Positions 45,848 through 54,465 of a stretch of DNA of 64,000 nucleotides are shown here, piece by piece. Source of the DNA: Actinomadura physcomitrii. Lineage in GTDB: Bacteria > Actinomycetota > Actinomycetes > Streptosporangiales > Streptosporangiaceae. The DNA lies in NCBI RefSeq assembly GCF_008923205.2, contig NZ_WBMS02000002.1, positions 62,001-126,000 on the forward strand, given 5' to 3'. Position 1 is the stretch's first letter; the number at the start of each line of letters is the position of its first letter. The notes under the pieces are model-generated. The model saw only the letters and a program-made list of their open reading frames with translations, ran no database searches and was not told where the DNA came from. The translations under genes and the position numbers were made by a program.

Positions 45848-46346
45848 TGATCTATCTCCCGAGGGGACGGGCCGGGCGGGCCATCGTAGGGGGCGGGCGC
45901 CGTCGGCGATGCGTGCGGCCGACCGGACGACCGTGTCCAGCGCCCCCGGCTACCGGCGATGATCGTGAAGCTACCGGATGGTAGGCAGCGTGCGATATTA
46001 GCTGCGCGCCACATTCGCCGCGGCCGGGTTTGTCACCGCTGTGACAAGAGGAATTGCCATTTCACGCGTGGGCGCAGGCGTCGTTACCGACCGTGTGCGC
46101 ACTAGTGGTCCGAGGCGAAGATCCCCCCGTCCGTGACCGCGACTTTGCTGTCAGCGCAACAGCTTAGTGACACGATCCCCTATTCGACACCGGGCCAGTA
46201 CATCCGCACTCGATTCACATGCCCGCACGAGGGAGGTGGGCGCTTCGAGGCGCTGCGGCCGGGCCCGGCCGTGCGGCTGACGCCGGCCCTGCTCTTTTGG
46301 GAAGATGCAAGGATCCGGGTCAGAGCCTCCAGAGGGGTCCGCTTTC
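45848..46346. other. Divergent control region between the acyl-AMP ligase and the metallopeptidase cassette
   Basis: About 500 bp without a gene. It contains TAATAT on the minus strand (46000-45995), a good -10 box for the acyl-AMP ligase operon, with an operator 30-47 bp upstream. GCTACCGG occurs twice (about 45949 and 45970), and CTACC-GGAT-GGTAG is a small hairpin. Farther right, around 46130-46220, the DNA is AT-richer than average. No RNA gene was recognised. Confidence 0.5.
46030..46047. promoter_or_regulatory. Second TTGTCA-N6-TGACAA operator, upstream of the acyl-AMP ligase
   Basis: Identical half-sites and spacing to the site at 37173 (spacer CCGCTG instead of CGGTGA). It lies 183 bp before the ligase start and just upstream of a TAATAT -10 box. 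It links the ligase-MmpL operon to the synthase-ccr and transporter-glycosyltransferase operons. Confidence 0.8.
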
Positions 46347-46703
46347 ATGCAGCCTGCGCCTTCGCCCATGGAACCCATCTTCGAGCTGCCCCTGAACGAG
46401 GTCGAAGTCATGATCGGCGAAGCGCTGCTGGCGGACGGGTTCGGGGCCAAGGACGCGAACGACGCGGAGAAGCGGCTGGTCGCGCGGCGCTGGTTCCAGG
46501 CGAACATGGAGGCGTTCCGCGCGGCCGTGTGCGGGTCGGGGTCGGTGGTCGCCGGCGCGAACAAGGACCGCAATGCGCTGCTCGGCGCTCTCGTCGATGT
46601 CCTGGGGAGCCGGTTTGGGGTGACCGTCCCCGTCGCGGCCGTCTCGGTCATGATCATGCACTACGGGGTCGACCGGTTGTGCGCCGCGCCCGGCGGCGAG
46701 TAG
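46347..46703 (+). CDS. Small helical protein of unknown function preceding a metallopeptidase
   Basis: A 118-residue protein (an ATG at 46305 would add 14 residues). AGAGGGG lies about ten bases before ATG 46347. No family is recognised. It looks helical, with conserved-looking segments VEVMIGEALLADGFGAKDAND, RRWFQANMEAFRAAV and a hydrophobic end VPVAAVSVMIMHYGVDRL. The stop is four bases before the metallopeptidase ATG, so the two are almost certainly translated together and may work as a pair. Confidence 0.6.
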   Translation: MQPAPSPMEPIFELPLNEVEVMIGEALLADGFGAKDANDAEKRLVARRWFQANMEAFRAAVCGSGSVVAGANKDRNALLGALVDVLGSRFGVTVPVAAVSVMIMHYGVDRLCAAPGGE

Positions 46704-46707
46704 CGGG

Positions 46708-47883
46708 ATGCGGTTCGAGGAGGCCGTCGCTCTGGCCGGCGGGCCGGCCGACGAGGAGCTGGTCGAGGCCTGCCTGACCCCGGACGGTGCCTCCGCCGTC
46801 GGCGGCACCCTGCAGAGCGTCGGCGCGGTGATGCGGGGTCTGCTCAAGCAGACCCCGTTCCAGGACGCGATCGACCTCGTGATCACCAATTCGCCGTCGC
46901 TGCGGTGCGGTGTCACCTTTCTCGACGACCGCCGAGCGGCCATCTTCATTCCGCTCGGCGCCCTGGCTCGGGCCAGGGCTCTCGCGCGCCGCCTGCTGTG
47001 GCACCTGGACCAGCGCGGTCCGGTCATCCACATGATGGGCTCGGCCATGGACGTCCGGGACTTCCCCTGGGAAATCGCCCCCGACCTGGTCGTCGTCTTC
47101 GGTGCGGACGCCGAGGAGGACCCCGGGTACTGGGACAGGCTCGACGCGTTCGACCGGCGAACGCCTGCGAAGAGGAGGCGGGAGGAGGCGGTCAATGACA
47201 TGACCTGTCACTGCCTGCTCTTTCTCGCGCTGCATGAACTGGCTCACATCGCCCAAGGCCACGACCAGCTCGCCAGGCTGGCCGGGTCCGGCGACCCGCG
47301 CATCCGGCCTGATCTCGATCAGACGCGGTTGCGGCGCGGGATGGAGGTACAAGCCGACATCCTGGCCGGGCAGACCCTCGCCCGGATTCTCCTCTTGGCC
47401 CCGGGCCAGGCGGGGCTCGCTGCCAAGCGTCCCGATGTCGTCTTCGGCCGCTCGGGATTCGCGACGGCGATGCTGTTCGGGATGTACGACACGCATCGGA
47501 AGACCGTTTACGAGTACGACACCGGGATCTATCCGCATCCGATCATCCGTTACGAGTTCTCCTACGAGAGCCTGCAACACGTGCTGGAGGAACAGCGGCA
47601 CGAACGGCGGCAACGGGTGGAGCAGGCCAGCTGGTTGGGCTGGCAGGACTGCATCGTCGCGTTCAACGCGATGGAATTCGCCTGTCTCGATGGGATGTAC
47701 GGCAGCCCGCCCGCCGGCACGCAGGGCGGCACCGGCAGGTACATCCCCCTCACCACGCTGAAGTACGGCGCCGCATCGGCGCTCAGGCCGCGCATGATCG
47801 AGGACTCCCGGCTGGCCGACGAGGTCGAGCGGATCGTCGAGACGCTCGGTGACGAGGAGGCGGGCGGCACATCGCCCGGGTGA
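46708..47883 (+). CDS. HExxH metallopeptidase-like protein
   Basis: A 391-residue protein with no signal peptide. The zinc site is HELAH in LFLALHELAHIAQGHD (about residues 170-186), and MEVQADILAG about 40 residues later gives the third ligand in the ExxAD pattern, as in many gluzincin-like peptidases. The N-terminal 150 residues and C-terminal 150 residues match nothing I know; the C-terminus has WLGWQDCIVAFNAMEFACLDG. It forms a cassette with the small gene just upstream. Possible roles include regulated proteolysis, stress or defence; none is proven. Confidence 0.65.
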   Translation: MRFEEAVALAGGPADEELVEACLTPDGASAVGGTLQSVGAVMRGLLKQTPFQDAIDLVITNSPSLRCGVTFLDDRRAAIFIPLGALARARALARRLLWHLDQRGPVIHMMGSAMDVRDFPWEIAPDLVVVFGADAEEDPGYWDRLDAFDRRTPAKRRREEAVNDMTCHCLLFLALHELAHIAQGHDQLARLAGSGDPRIRPDLDQTRLRRGMEVQADILAGQTLARILLLAPGQAGLAAKRPDVVFGRSGFATAMLFGMYDTHRKTVYEYDTGIYPHPIIRYEFSYESLQHVLEEQRHERRQRVEQASWLGWQDCIVAFNAMEFACLDGMYGSPPAGTQGGTGRYIPLTTLKYGAASALRPRMIEDSRLADEVERIVETLGDEEAGGTSPG

Positions 47884-47969
47884 TCAGCCGGGGACGCCGA
47901 AGATCCCGGCGGATTCCAGCGAGCGCCGCCCCGGGGGGCGCGGGTCGGGGCCGACCGTCCGGGAAGCCG

Positions 47970-49667
47970 TCAGATGTAGGCGCCGCCGCGCGCGGCGGCT
48001 TCCGCCCGCGCCTCCGCCGCGCGGGTCTCCGCACGGTAGAGCGCGATCCGGCGCCGCCACAGGCCGAAGCACGCCGCGCCCCACAGCAGGCCGATCTCCG
48101 CGACGATCGCGACGCCGAGCACCACCGCCCAGTCGGTCCCGTTGCCCTGCTCCATCCCGACCGGCGACACCAGCATCATCCGGCCGTCGCCGCGGTCGGT
48201 GCCGTCGCTCGTCGTCCCGGCCATGGCCTGGCTGTTCGGCATGGGCACCGGCCCCGGCGCGTTCAGCGGCGGGAGCGGGACGCCCGGCCGTCCCTGGCCG
48301 GGCACGACGGGCAGGTCCGGCACATGCCCCTCCTTCACATGCCCGCCGTCGGCGGTCCAGCCGTAACCGGCGCCGCCGTCCGCCGCCGACCACTCACCGG
48401 CCGGGTAGCCGTCCTCCGCCGACGCGACGTCGCCCGTGGGCGTCCCGCCGTGATGCTCGTGCTTCCCGGCGCCGGGAACCCCGTCGTCCCACGGCACGCC
48501 TTCGTCGTACGACCAGGTGTGCTGGCCGGCCGCGTCACTTCCATCGGCCGCGCTGCTCGGCCCGTCGCCGTAGACGGTGACCGTGTGCTGGCTCGGCTCG
48601 GCGTGGTGGCTCGGCGACTTGTGTGCCGTGGCGCCCTGGTGCGCCGGCGCGCTGTGATGCGGCTGCTGAGCCCCGGCATCGGTGTCACCCATCTGGTGGG
48701 GCGCGGCGTGCTGTACCGGCGCCCCGTCCGAAGGCGGCAGTCCGTGCGCCAGCGGCCGACCGTGATGCGCCGGCTTCCCCTGCGCGGACGACTGACCGTA
48801 CGCGGGTGGCTTCCCCTGCGCGGGCGGCTTCGCGTGGGCGAAGGGCTGGGCGTGCGCGGGCGGTTCGCCGTGCGGGCATGGCCGGCCGTGCGCCGGCGGA
48901 CGGACATGCTCGGGCTGAGTCGGCCGCCCCTGGTGCAGGTGCTGGCCGGCGGTCGTCGCCGGGCTCTTGTGGCACGACGAGGCGGGGACGTCCTGCGGAC
49001 GCCCCGCCTGGCATTGGGGTGCGGCCCCCTGCGGCACGACGGCGTTGCCGGTGGACGTGTCGTCCTGGCAGGACTTCCCGGTGCCGGGCGCGTCGGCGGT
49101 GCAGTGCGCGTCGCCCTCGTTGGGGCCGGGCTGGGGCTGGGCGGGCGGCGCGTCGGCCGCCGCGGACTCGCCGCCGTCGGCCGGAAGGTCGAGGACGGTG
49201 CGGGACGAGCGGGGCGCGGCGTTGTCGGCGTCGGCGATGGTGAGGATGGCGGGCCGGGTCCGCGCCGGCCGCGCCAGGGCGGAGGCTGGGATCGAGACGG
49301 TGGCGGTCCTCGTCACCCGCGCGCCGCCCACCTCGCCGAGGTCGCAGCGGAGTTCGTGGCCGGAGCTCAGCCGGGCGCAGCCGGGCGGGCGGTCCGCCCA
49401 GGTCAGCGGGGCGGCGGCGCGGAGGCGCAGGACGGTGCGGTGCGCGACGCCGCCCTCAGCGCGGACGCGGACGGTGTGGCCGAGCGCGTGGCCGGGCGCG
49501 CCGACGGCGGCCGCGGACGTCGAGGTCGCGATGATCAGCCGGACGGCGGACGGGTCGGCTTTCGCGGCCGCGCCGGTGAGCATCAGCGGCGGTACGGCGA
49601 GCGCCCCGCCCGCCATGATCGCGCCGAAGCGCGCCCTGCTGCGTGTCCTGCTGCCACCGGTTCGCAC
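47970..49667 (-). CDS. Long His/Pro/Gly-rich surface protein with C-terminal membrane anchor
   Basis: A 565-residue exported protein. Signal peptide about 1-38, a folded region of about 130 residues with a Cys pair (PGCARL, LRCDLG), then about 330 low-complexity residues dominated by His, Pro, Gly, Gln and Ala (QGKPPAYGQSSAQGKP-type repeats, SHHAEPSQH). One membrane helix lies near the end (WAVVLGVAIVAEIGLLWGA), followed by a basic/acidic tail. The low-complexity part probably spans the cell wall and may bind metals. GAGAGGGGA precedes the GTG at 49667. Function unknown. Confidence 0.7.
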   Translation of the reverse strand: MRTGGSRTRSRARFGAIMAGGALAVPPLMLTGAAAKADPSAVRLIIATSTSAAAVGAPGHALGHTVRVRAEGGVAHRTVLRLRAAAPLTWADRPPGCARLSSGHELRCDLGEVGGARVTRTATVSIPASALARPARTRPAILTIADADNAAPRSSRTVLDLPADGGESAAADAPPAQPQPGPNEGDAHCTADAPGTGKSCQDDTSTGNAVVPQGAAPQCQAGRPQDVPASSCHKSPATTAGQHLHQGRPTQPEHVRPPAHGRPCPHGEPPAHAQPFAHAKPPAQGKPPAYGQSSAQGKPAHHGRPLAHGLPPSDGAPVQHAAPHQMGDTDAGAQQPHHSAPAHQGATAHKSPSHHAEPSQHTVTVYGDGPSSAADGSDAAGQHTWSYDEGVPWDDGVPGAGKHEHHGGTPTGDVASAEDGYPAGEWSAADGGAGYGWTADGGHVKEGHVPDLPVVPGQGRPGVPLPPLNAPGPVPMPNSQAMAGTTSDGTDRGDGRMMLVSPVGMEQGNGTDWAVVLGVAIVAEIGLLWGAACFGLWRRRIALYRAETRAAEARAEAAARGGAYI

Positions 49668-49841
49668 GGGATCCCCTCTCGCGGTTCCTTTTCGCTGGTG
49701 CTGCCAGGGGGGTGCTCTTCGTTGCAGTGTGTAGTCATTCGTTTCCAGAACGTCGCCACACGTAACCCGACGGGGCCCCTCTTTCGCGTAGTGAAATCAG
49801 ATCTCCGTAGAATCGGGGGATCGCGAGGAGAGGAGGCGCGG

Positions 49842-50585
49842 GTGGCGGAGGCCGTGCGGTCGCTGGAGCGCGCGTTCGAGCTGCTGGAGCATCTGGCGGA
49901 CGCGGGCGGCGAGATGGCGCTGTCGGAGCTGACCGAGGTGTCCGGCCTGCCGATGCCGACCATCTACCGGCTCATGCGGACGCTGGTGAACCACGGGTAC
50001 GTGCGGCAGGAGCCGTCGAAGCGGTACGCGCTGGGCCCGCGCCTGATCCGGCTCGGCGAGGGCGCGAACCGGCTGCTCGGGACGTGGGCGCGTCCCGTCC
50101 TGGCGCGGCTGGTGGACGACGTGGGCGAGACCGCGAACATGGCCGTGCTGGAGGGCGACGAGGCCGTGTACGTGGCGCAGGTGCCGTCGAAGCACTCGAT
50201 GCGGATGTTCACCGAGGTGGGGCGGCGCGTGCAGCCGCACTGCACCGGCGTCGGCAAGGCGCTGCTGTCGCAGCTGCCGGACGAGCGGGTCCGCGACATC
50301 CTCGGCCGGACGGGGATGGCGGCGCACACGCCGAACACGTTCACCGACCAGGACGCGCTGCTGGCCGAGCTGCGCCGGATCCGCGAGCAGGGCTTCGCGC
50401 TGGACGACGAGGAGCAGGAGATCGGGGTGCGGTGCGTCGCGGTGCCGTTGCGGGGGGCGCCCGCGCTGACGGCGCTGTCGGTGTCGGGGCCGTCCGGCCG
50501 GATGACCCTCGAGGCGGTCGCCGACGTCGCGCCGATCGTGCGGGACGCGGCGGACCGCTTCGCCAAGGAGCTCGGCGGCGCCTGA
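49842..50585 (+). CDS. IclR-family transcription regulator
   Basis: A 247-residue regulator. Winged helix about 1-65 (VRSLERAFELLEHLADAGGEMALSELTEVSGLPMPTIYRLMRTLVNHGYV), then the IclR effector domain (about 75-240; PHCTGVGKALLSQLPDE, RIREQGFALDDEEQEIGVRCVAVPL). GAGGAGAGGAGG before GTG 49842 sets the start. IclR proteins usually control catabolic or glyoxylate-linked operons; no such operon is adjacent, and the convergent neighbour is a DUF1232 protein. It is the nearest regulator to the lipid cluster (about 4 kb), but a link is not shown. Confidence 0.93.
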   Translation: MAEAVRSLERAFELLEHLADAGGEMALSELTEVSGLPMPTIYRLMRTLVNHGYVRQEPSKRYALGPRLIRLGEGANRLLGTWARPVLARLVDDVGETANMAVLEGDEAVYVAQVPSKHSMRMFTEVGRRVQPHCTGVGKALLSQLPDERVRDILGRTGMAAHTPNTFTDQDALLAELRRIREQGFALDDEEQEIGVRCVAVPLRGAPALTALSVSGPSGRMTLEAVADVAPIVRDAADRFAKELGGA

Positions 50586-50608
50586 CAGGTCCGCCTCGTT
50601 CCGGGTCG

Positions 50609-50971
50609 CTAGTCGATCGGCTCGCCGACGATGACGGTCGGGCGTCCGCTGCGCTCCCACATCACGAAGTCGCCGGCGGACCTGACGAGCACCGCCGCGA
50701 GCCACAGCGCGAGGCCGGTGTCGTCGGCGATGCCGGCGATCGGGATGACGTCGGGGATCGCGTCGATCGGCGAGATGATGTACACGAGGCCGAGCGCGAG
50801 CAGGCCGAGCGTCCCGAAGGACATGCCCTTGTACTGGCCGCGCAGCACCGACTTCAGCATCCGCGGCACCGCGCGGAACCGCTCCCAGAAGCCGGGCACG
50901 TCGGGCTGGAGGGTCTCGCTGTAGATCTGCCAGGCCTGCCCGGCGGCGGCCGTCCTGCGCTTCCTGTCCAC
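50609..50971 (-). CDS. DUF1232 (YkvA-like) membrane protein
   Basis: A 120-residue protein with the DUF1232 signature LALGLVYIISPIDAIPDVIPIAGIADDTGLALWLAAVLV, forming two membrane segments. GAGGAGCACCT directly before GTG 50971 is a strong ribosome site, so the shorter start is chosen over an ATG at 50995. The role of the family is unclear; it is found with membrane and stress proteins. It converges on the IclR gene with 23 bases between stops. Confidence 0.82.
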   Translation of the reverse strand: MDRKRRTAAAGQAWQIYSETLQPDVPGFWERFRAVPRMLKSVLRGQYKGMSFGTLGLLALGLVYIISPIDAIPDVIPIAGIADDTGLALWLAAVLVRSAGDFVMWERSGRPTVIVGEPID

Positions 50972-51360
50972 AGGTGCTCCTCGGTCAGGGTTCATGAGGG
51001 CGCGCCCCCGCGGCGCCCACGTCCCTCTATGACGTGATCGATGCCGGTTTTGTTCCGCCCGGACGGCCATGAGGCCCGGATCACAACCGGCGCGCCGCCG
51101 CGGACACCGGAATGATCGTCAGGATGATCGGAGACGGGCCGCCGGCACGGTGCCGCACCTACCCGCGCGGGCCCGTTCGGGTCACCGGAAGTGAGTTCTT
51201 CGTCACTCTCGCGGGCGACGTGCGGTGATTCCGGCGCATTCTCCGGCGCCCGCTGCCAGCATGAGAGGTCCCGAGGCTTGAGAGTCCCGAGGGAGGAGCG
51301 CCGACTCCCCGAGGCACGACCGGCACCGCCCGTCGAGCACCGCAGGAGCTGAACCACCAC
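50972..51360. other. Intergenic region with no recognised gene (389 bp)
   Basis: Divergent promoter space for the DUF1232 gene and the hydrolase at 51361. GTCCCGAGG occurs twice (about 51270 and 51287) as a direct repeat close to the hydrolase start, and GCAGGAG forms its ribosome site. No open frame with a ribosome site and no RNA structure was recognised. Confidence 0.4.
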
Positions 51361-52296
51361 ATGAGCGGCGACCATACGAACAGACCCGTCCACGGGACCG
51401 TGGAAGGCGCCGCCTACGTGGCGCTGCCGCCCACCGCGGTCGACGCGACCGCGTCCGGGCCGACCCGGCTGCTGATCGCCTGGCCCGGTTTCGACCCGCC
51501 GCGCACCGCGGCCGCGCTCGCGGCGGCGATCCCGATGACGGGCGTGCCGGTGTGGCGCGTCTACCTCGACCTGCCCGGCCGGTCGCCGGGCGGGCTCGGC
51601 TCGGGCGCGATCCTGGAGACCGAGGCCATCGAGGCCTACGGCCGCGCGGTCGAGCAGGCCGCGGCCGGGCTGCCCGCCGCGGTCGCCGAGCTGCGCCGCG
51701 ACCTGGCGCTGCCGGACGGGCCCGTCGCGCTCGCCGGGTTCAGCACGGGCGGCGCGGCGGCGCTGCTGGCCGTCGCGCGCGGCGAGGTGGCGGTGAGCGC
51801 GGCCGCCGCGATCGCGCCGGTCGTCGCCCCGGCGCGGGCGGCGCGGGCGGTGGAGCGGCGCGCGGGACGCGACCGGACGTGGAGCGAGCCGGCGCAGGAG
51901 CTCGCGGAGCGCCTCGACCTCGGCGCGCTCGCCGGCGACATCGCGGCGCGGGACGTGCCGCTGCTGCTGGTCGGCGGCGGCCGCGACCGGGTCGTCCCGG
52001 CCGGCGAGGTCACCGCGTTCCGCGACGTGCTGCAGCGGCGCGGCGCGGGTTCGGTGGAGCACGCCGCGTTCCGGATGGGGCACGCGCTCGCCGCCGAGCC
52101 CGGCACCGAGCCGCGGCCGCCGATCACCGACGCCGTCCGCGTCGACGGCCTGCTCACCGACTGGTTCCGGGAGCGGCTCGCGGACGTCCGGCCCGCGCAA
52201 GAGCATGGCGCGGGGCACGGCGCCGCGCCGGCCGCCGCGCACGGCCCCGACGCCGACACCGCGCCCTACCCGGCCCCGGCTCCGCTCGGCCGCTGA
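51361..52296 (+). CDS. Alpha/beta hydrolase-like protein with His/Ala-rich tail
   Basis: A 311-residue alpha/beta-hydrolase fold: LLIAWPGFDPPRT (oxyanion region), nucleophile Ser in LAGFSTGGAAALL, acid Asp in LLVGGGRDRVVPAGEV and His in RMGHALAAEPG. The last 40 residues are Ala/Pro/His-rich (EHGAGHGAAPAAAHGPDADT). GCAGGAG precedes the ATG. There is no signal peptide. It resembles dienelactone-type hydrolases in size; the substrate is unknown. Confidence 0.8.
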   Translation: MSGDHTNRPVHGTVEGAAYVALPPTAVDATASGPTRLLIAWPGFDPPRTAAALAAAIPMTGVPVWRVYLDLPGRSPGGLGSGAILETEAIEAYGRAVEQAAAGLPAAVAELRRDLALPDGPVALAGFSTGGAAALLAVARGEVAVSAAAAIAPVVAPARAARAVERRAGRDRTWSEPAQELAERLDLGALAGDIAARDVPLLLVGGGRDRVVPAGEVTAFRDVLQRRGAGSVEHAAFRMGHALAAEPGTEPRPPITDAVRVDGLLTDWFRERLADVRPAQEHGAGHGAAPAAAHGPDADTAPYPAPAPLGR

Positions 52297-52317
52297 CCGA
52301 GACCACGAGCGACCCGG

Positions 52318-52345
52318 CTCGCGGGCAGCGTGAAGCGCCCGCGAG
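52318..52345. terminator. Bidirectional terminator between hydrolase and RlpA genes
   Basis: Perfect 9-bp stem CTCGCGGGC/GCCCGCGAG with a 10-base loop, between the stops of two convergent genes (22 bp from each). Confidence 0.8.
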
Positions 52346-52366
52346 GCGGGTTGCGCGTGGTGGAGC

Positions 52367-53023
52367 TCAGCCCCTGGAGAGGACCTCGTAGCGGACCGGG
52401 ATGACGCCCGAGCCCGTGCCGCCGACCTTCTTCATCGCCGCCGTGGACAGGTCCAGGCAGCGGCCGCCCGCGTACGGACCCCGGTCGTTGATGCGGACGA
52501 CGACCGAACGGCCGTTGTTCTTGTTGGTCACGCGGACCTTGGAGCCCATCGGCAGCGTCTTGTGCGCCGCGGTGAGGGCGTTCGGGTCGAAGGGCTCGCC
52601 GCTCGCGGTCATCTGCCCCTCGCCGTAGAAGGACGCCTCGCAGCTGCCGGACTGCAGGACCTTCGCCTTCTTCTTCGGCTTCTTCGGTGCGGCCTTGTGC
52701 TCGGCGACCGCCTCGGGCCGCGCCTTCTTCGGCTTGGCCTTCTTCTTGGTGTGCTTCGGGTCCGGGTCGCGGGGCCCGCCGCGGCTCGCCCGGGACGGCT
52801 CCGGCCTCGGCGGGTCCGCCGCCGGGGTGGCGGCGCCCGGAGCGGTCTGCGCCGCCTGGGCCGAGTCGGCCGGGGCCTTGGCGCCGTTGACGACGGCGAA
52901 CGCGCCCACCACGAGGACGGCGGCGGCGACGCCGGCGACGATCAGCAGGGTGCGCGGTCTCGGCCGCGGAAGGCGGGCCCGAAGGCGCGCGTGAAGACGA
53001 TGTCGTTCGTCAGGGTTGCCCAC
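52367..53023 (-). CDS. RlpA-like double-psi beta-barrel protein with Lys-rich linker
   Basis: A 218-residue envelope protein. A membrane helix or uncleaved signal at about 26-46 (TLLIVAGVAAAVLVVGAFAV) is followed by a Pro/Lys-rich linker (about 80-122; KKKAKPKKA-type runs) suited to crossing the wall, then the RlpA domain (CEASFYGEGQMTASGEPFDP, HKTLPMGSKVRVTN, VVRINDRGPYAGGRCLDLS). RlpA proteins cut or bind naked glycan strands. GTG 53023 is preceded by GAAGGATCCTTC, a 12-bp palindrome that contains the ribosome site and may hide it in a hairpin. Confidence 0.88.
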   Translation of the reverse strand: MGNPDERHRLHARLRARLPRPRPRTLLIVAGVAAAVLVVGAFAVVNGAKAPADSAQAAQTAPGAATPAADPPRPEPSRASRGGPRDPDPKHTKKKAKPKKARPEAVAEHKAAPKKPKKKAKVLQSGSCEASFYGEGQMTASGEPFDPNALTAAHKTLPMGSKVRVTNKNNGRSVVVRINDRGPYAGGRCLDLSTAAMKKVGGTGSGVIPVRYEVLSRG

Positions 53024-53432
53024 GAAGGATCCTTCGGTAGGGGACAGGACCCGGACGCCCGGCGTTTCTCAGCGCCGTTCTCGCGGCGCGCCGGGGCGAC
53101 CTCCTCGTCCCCCGAGTCCCGCACCGCCCATGGGCTTCAGTGCCCGTCCGCGCGCTCTCTCAGCGCGCCGCCGCGTCAGCGCGGCTTCGGCGTCCGGCAG
53201 GTGCGGCTGCGTGACATCTTCACTTTTGATCTCGATAGCGCCGCACAAGTCCTTGACCGTACGTTGCGCCCGGAGTGAATCAAGCCCAGGCCCGGCCTTT
53301 GTGGGGTTTGTCACCTCTTTTTTTGCCCTGCGAAGCTGATCCACTTCGCTGGGTGAGCGCTTATCAAGATCCTATTTACCCGCCATGGAAGGTGTGATCT
53401 CGGACATATAACAAGCGTTCGTTCGGCACGAA
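53024..53432. other. Upstream region of the RlpA gene (about 410 bp)
   Basis: Contains the palindrome GAAGGATCCTTC at 53024-53035 overlapping the RlpA ribosome site. The stretch 53215-53420 is AT-richer, with a T-run at 53315-53322 (an A-run on the RlpA sense strand). A 91-codon minus-strand frame (53344-53069) has no ribosome site and an Arg-rich end, so it is not called. I looked for the c-di-AMP riboswitch often found before cell-wall hydrolase genes and did not find its conserved segments. Confidence 0.4.
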
Positions 53433-53478
53433 AACGGGGCGTTCCGGGATGCACTTGACATCTCCGGAACGCCCCGTT
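53433..53478. terminator. Strong 15-bp terminator stem
   Basis: Arms AACGGGGCGTTCCGG and CCGGAACGCCCCGTT are perfectly complementary with a 16-base loop. It lies 25 bp beyond the stop of the minus-strand gene at 53504 and separates it from the RlpA gene. Confidence 0.88.
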
Positions 53479-53503
53479 CCGAGGTGATTTCGTGGGGCGG
53501 CGG

Positions 53504-54220
53504 TCAGCGCCCCACGGGCAGCTTCGGCAGGTAGACCGGCGGGCCCGACAGCTTGTCCGTCAGCCCGTCGGTCGGCAGCCCGCCGCCGGTCAGGCCGCCG
53601 GGCGCCCGCCCCGTGTCGGACGGGCGCTCGCGCGTCTTCAGCACGTTGACCACGCTCCCGACCTGCGAGTGCGCCGTCTTCACGGTGCCGTCGGCCTCCC
53701 CGGCGAGGCCCCGCGGCGCCGGCTTGCCGCGCCGCAGCCCGGCCCCGTCCGGGAACACCATCGAGATCGGCGCGGCGGAGCGCAGCGCCGCGGCGTCGCC
53801 CGGCCGCCCGAGGGCCACCGCGTCGCCGAGCGGGCCGCTCCCGGACGCACGTGACGCACCGGACGCGGCGGACCGGCCGGTCGGCAGCGCCGCCCCGCCC
53901 ATCTTCCCGACCTTGCTGTGCACCACCCGCTTCGGGACGGAGGTGACGCGGCCGACGACCCGTCCCGGCACCGCGGCGGCCTGGCCGACCGGAGCGGGCA
54001 GCCCGGACGCGGCACCGGGCGCGGAGGCGGTACGGGCCGCCGAGGCGGGGGCGGCGGCCGCCGGCGGCGGCAGCGCGGGGCCGACCTGCCCGGCCGTCCC
54101 GTGGACGAGGTCGGCGACCGGGCCCTGCACGGCGTTCGCCGGCGCGGCGAACACCGCCGACACGGCGAATACCGCGGACGCGGCGGACAGGCCCGGCAGC
54201 TTTCTGGCGGATCGGTTCAT
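53504..54220 (-). CDS. Secreted Ala/Gly/Pro-rich protein of unknown function
   Basis: A 238-residue exported protein. Signal peptide about 1-31 (LSAASAVFAVSAVFAAPANA). The mature chain is low-complexity, rich in Ala, Gly, Pro and Ser, with no Cys and few aromatics; the end is SGPPVYLPKLPVGR. Basic segments (VPKRVVHSKVGKM) could bind wall polymers. GGGGGAAA precedes ATG 54220. A strong terminator follows. No family recognised. Confidence 0.6.
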   Translation of the reverse strand: MNRSARKLPGLSAASAVFAVSAVFAAPANAVQGPVADLVHGTAGQVGPALPPPAAAAPASAARTASAPGAASGLPAPVGQAAAVPGRVVGRVTSVPKRVVHSKVGKMGGAALPTGRSAASGASRASGSGPLGDAVALGRPGDAAALRSAAPISMVFPDGAGLRRGKPAPRGLAGEADGTVKTAHSQVGSVVNVLKTRERPSDTGRAPGGLTGGGLPTDGLTDKLSGPPVYLPKLPVGR

Positions 54221-54465
54221 GGCTGTTTCCCCCGAGATTCTCGGATCGACTCTGCGCGGTGTGCGTGCGCCCGTGGCGTGCGTTTTTCCGGCGCACCGTC
54301 GAGCGGGCACGTTAGTACAGCGGGGATGGCGCGCATGCCGAATAGGGGAATCGATCAGGGTCGGCCGGTAAAGATCTACGGAAATGCGACGCGGGGACGC
54401 CCGTGGACGTCCCCGCGTTTCACCGCGCCGGCACTCCGGCGCGCGGGCCGTTCAGGCCCCCGGCG

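Noticed and set aside
53024-53340. Possible c-di-AMP (ydaO-type) riboswitch before the RlpA gene
   Set aside because: The location is typical, but the conserved segments resembling CCGAATCCGTCAGCTAACC and GGGTGAA are not present on the sense strand.
53069-53344. 91-codon minus-strand frame upstream of RlpA
   Set aside because: No ribosome site and an Arg/Gly-rich end typical of chance frames.
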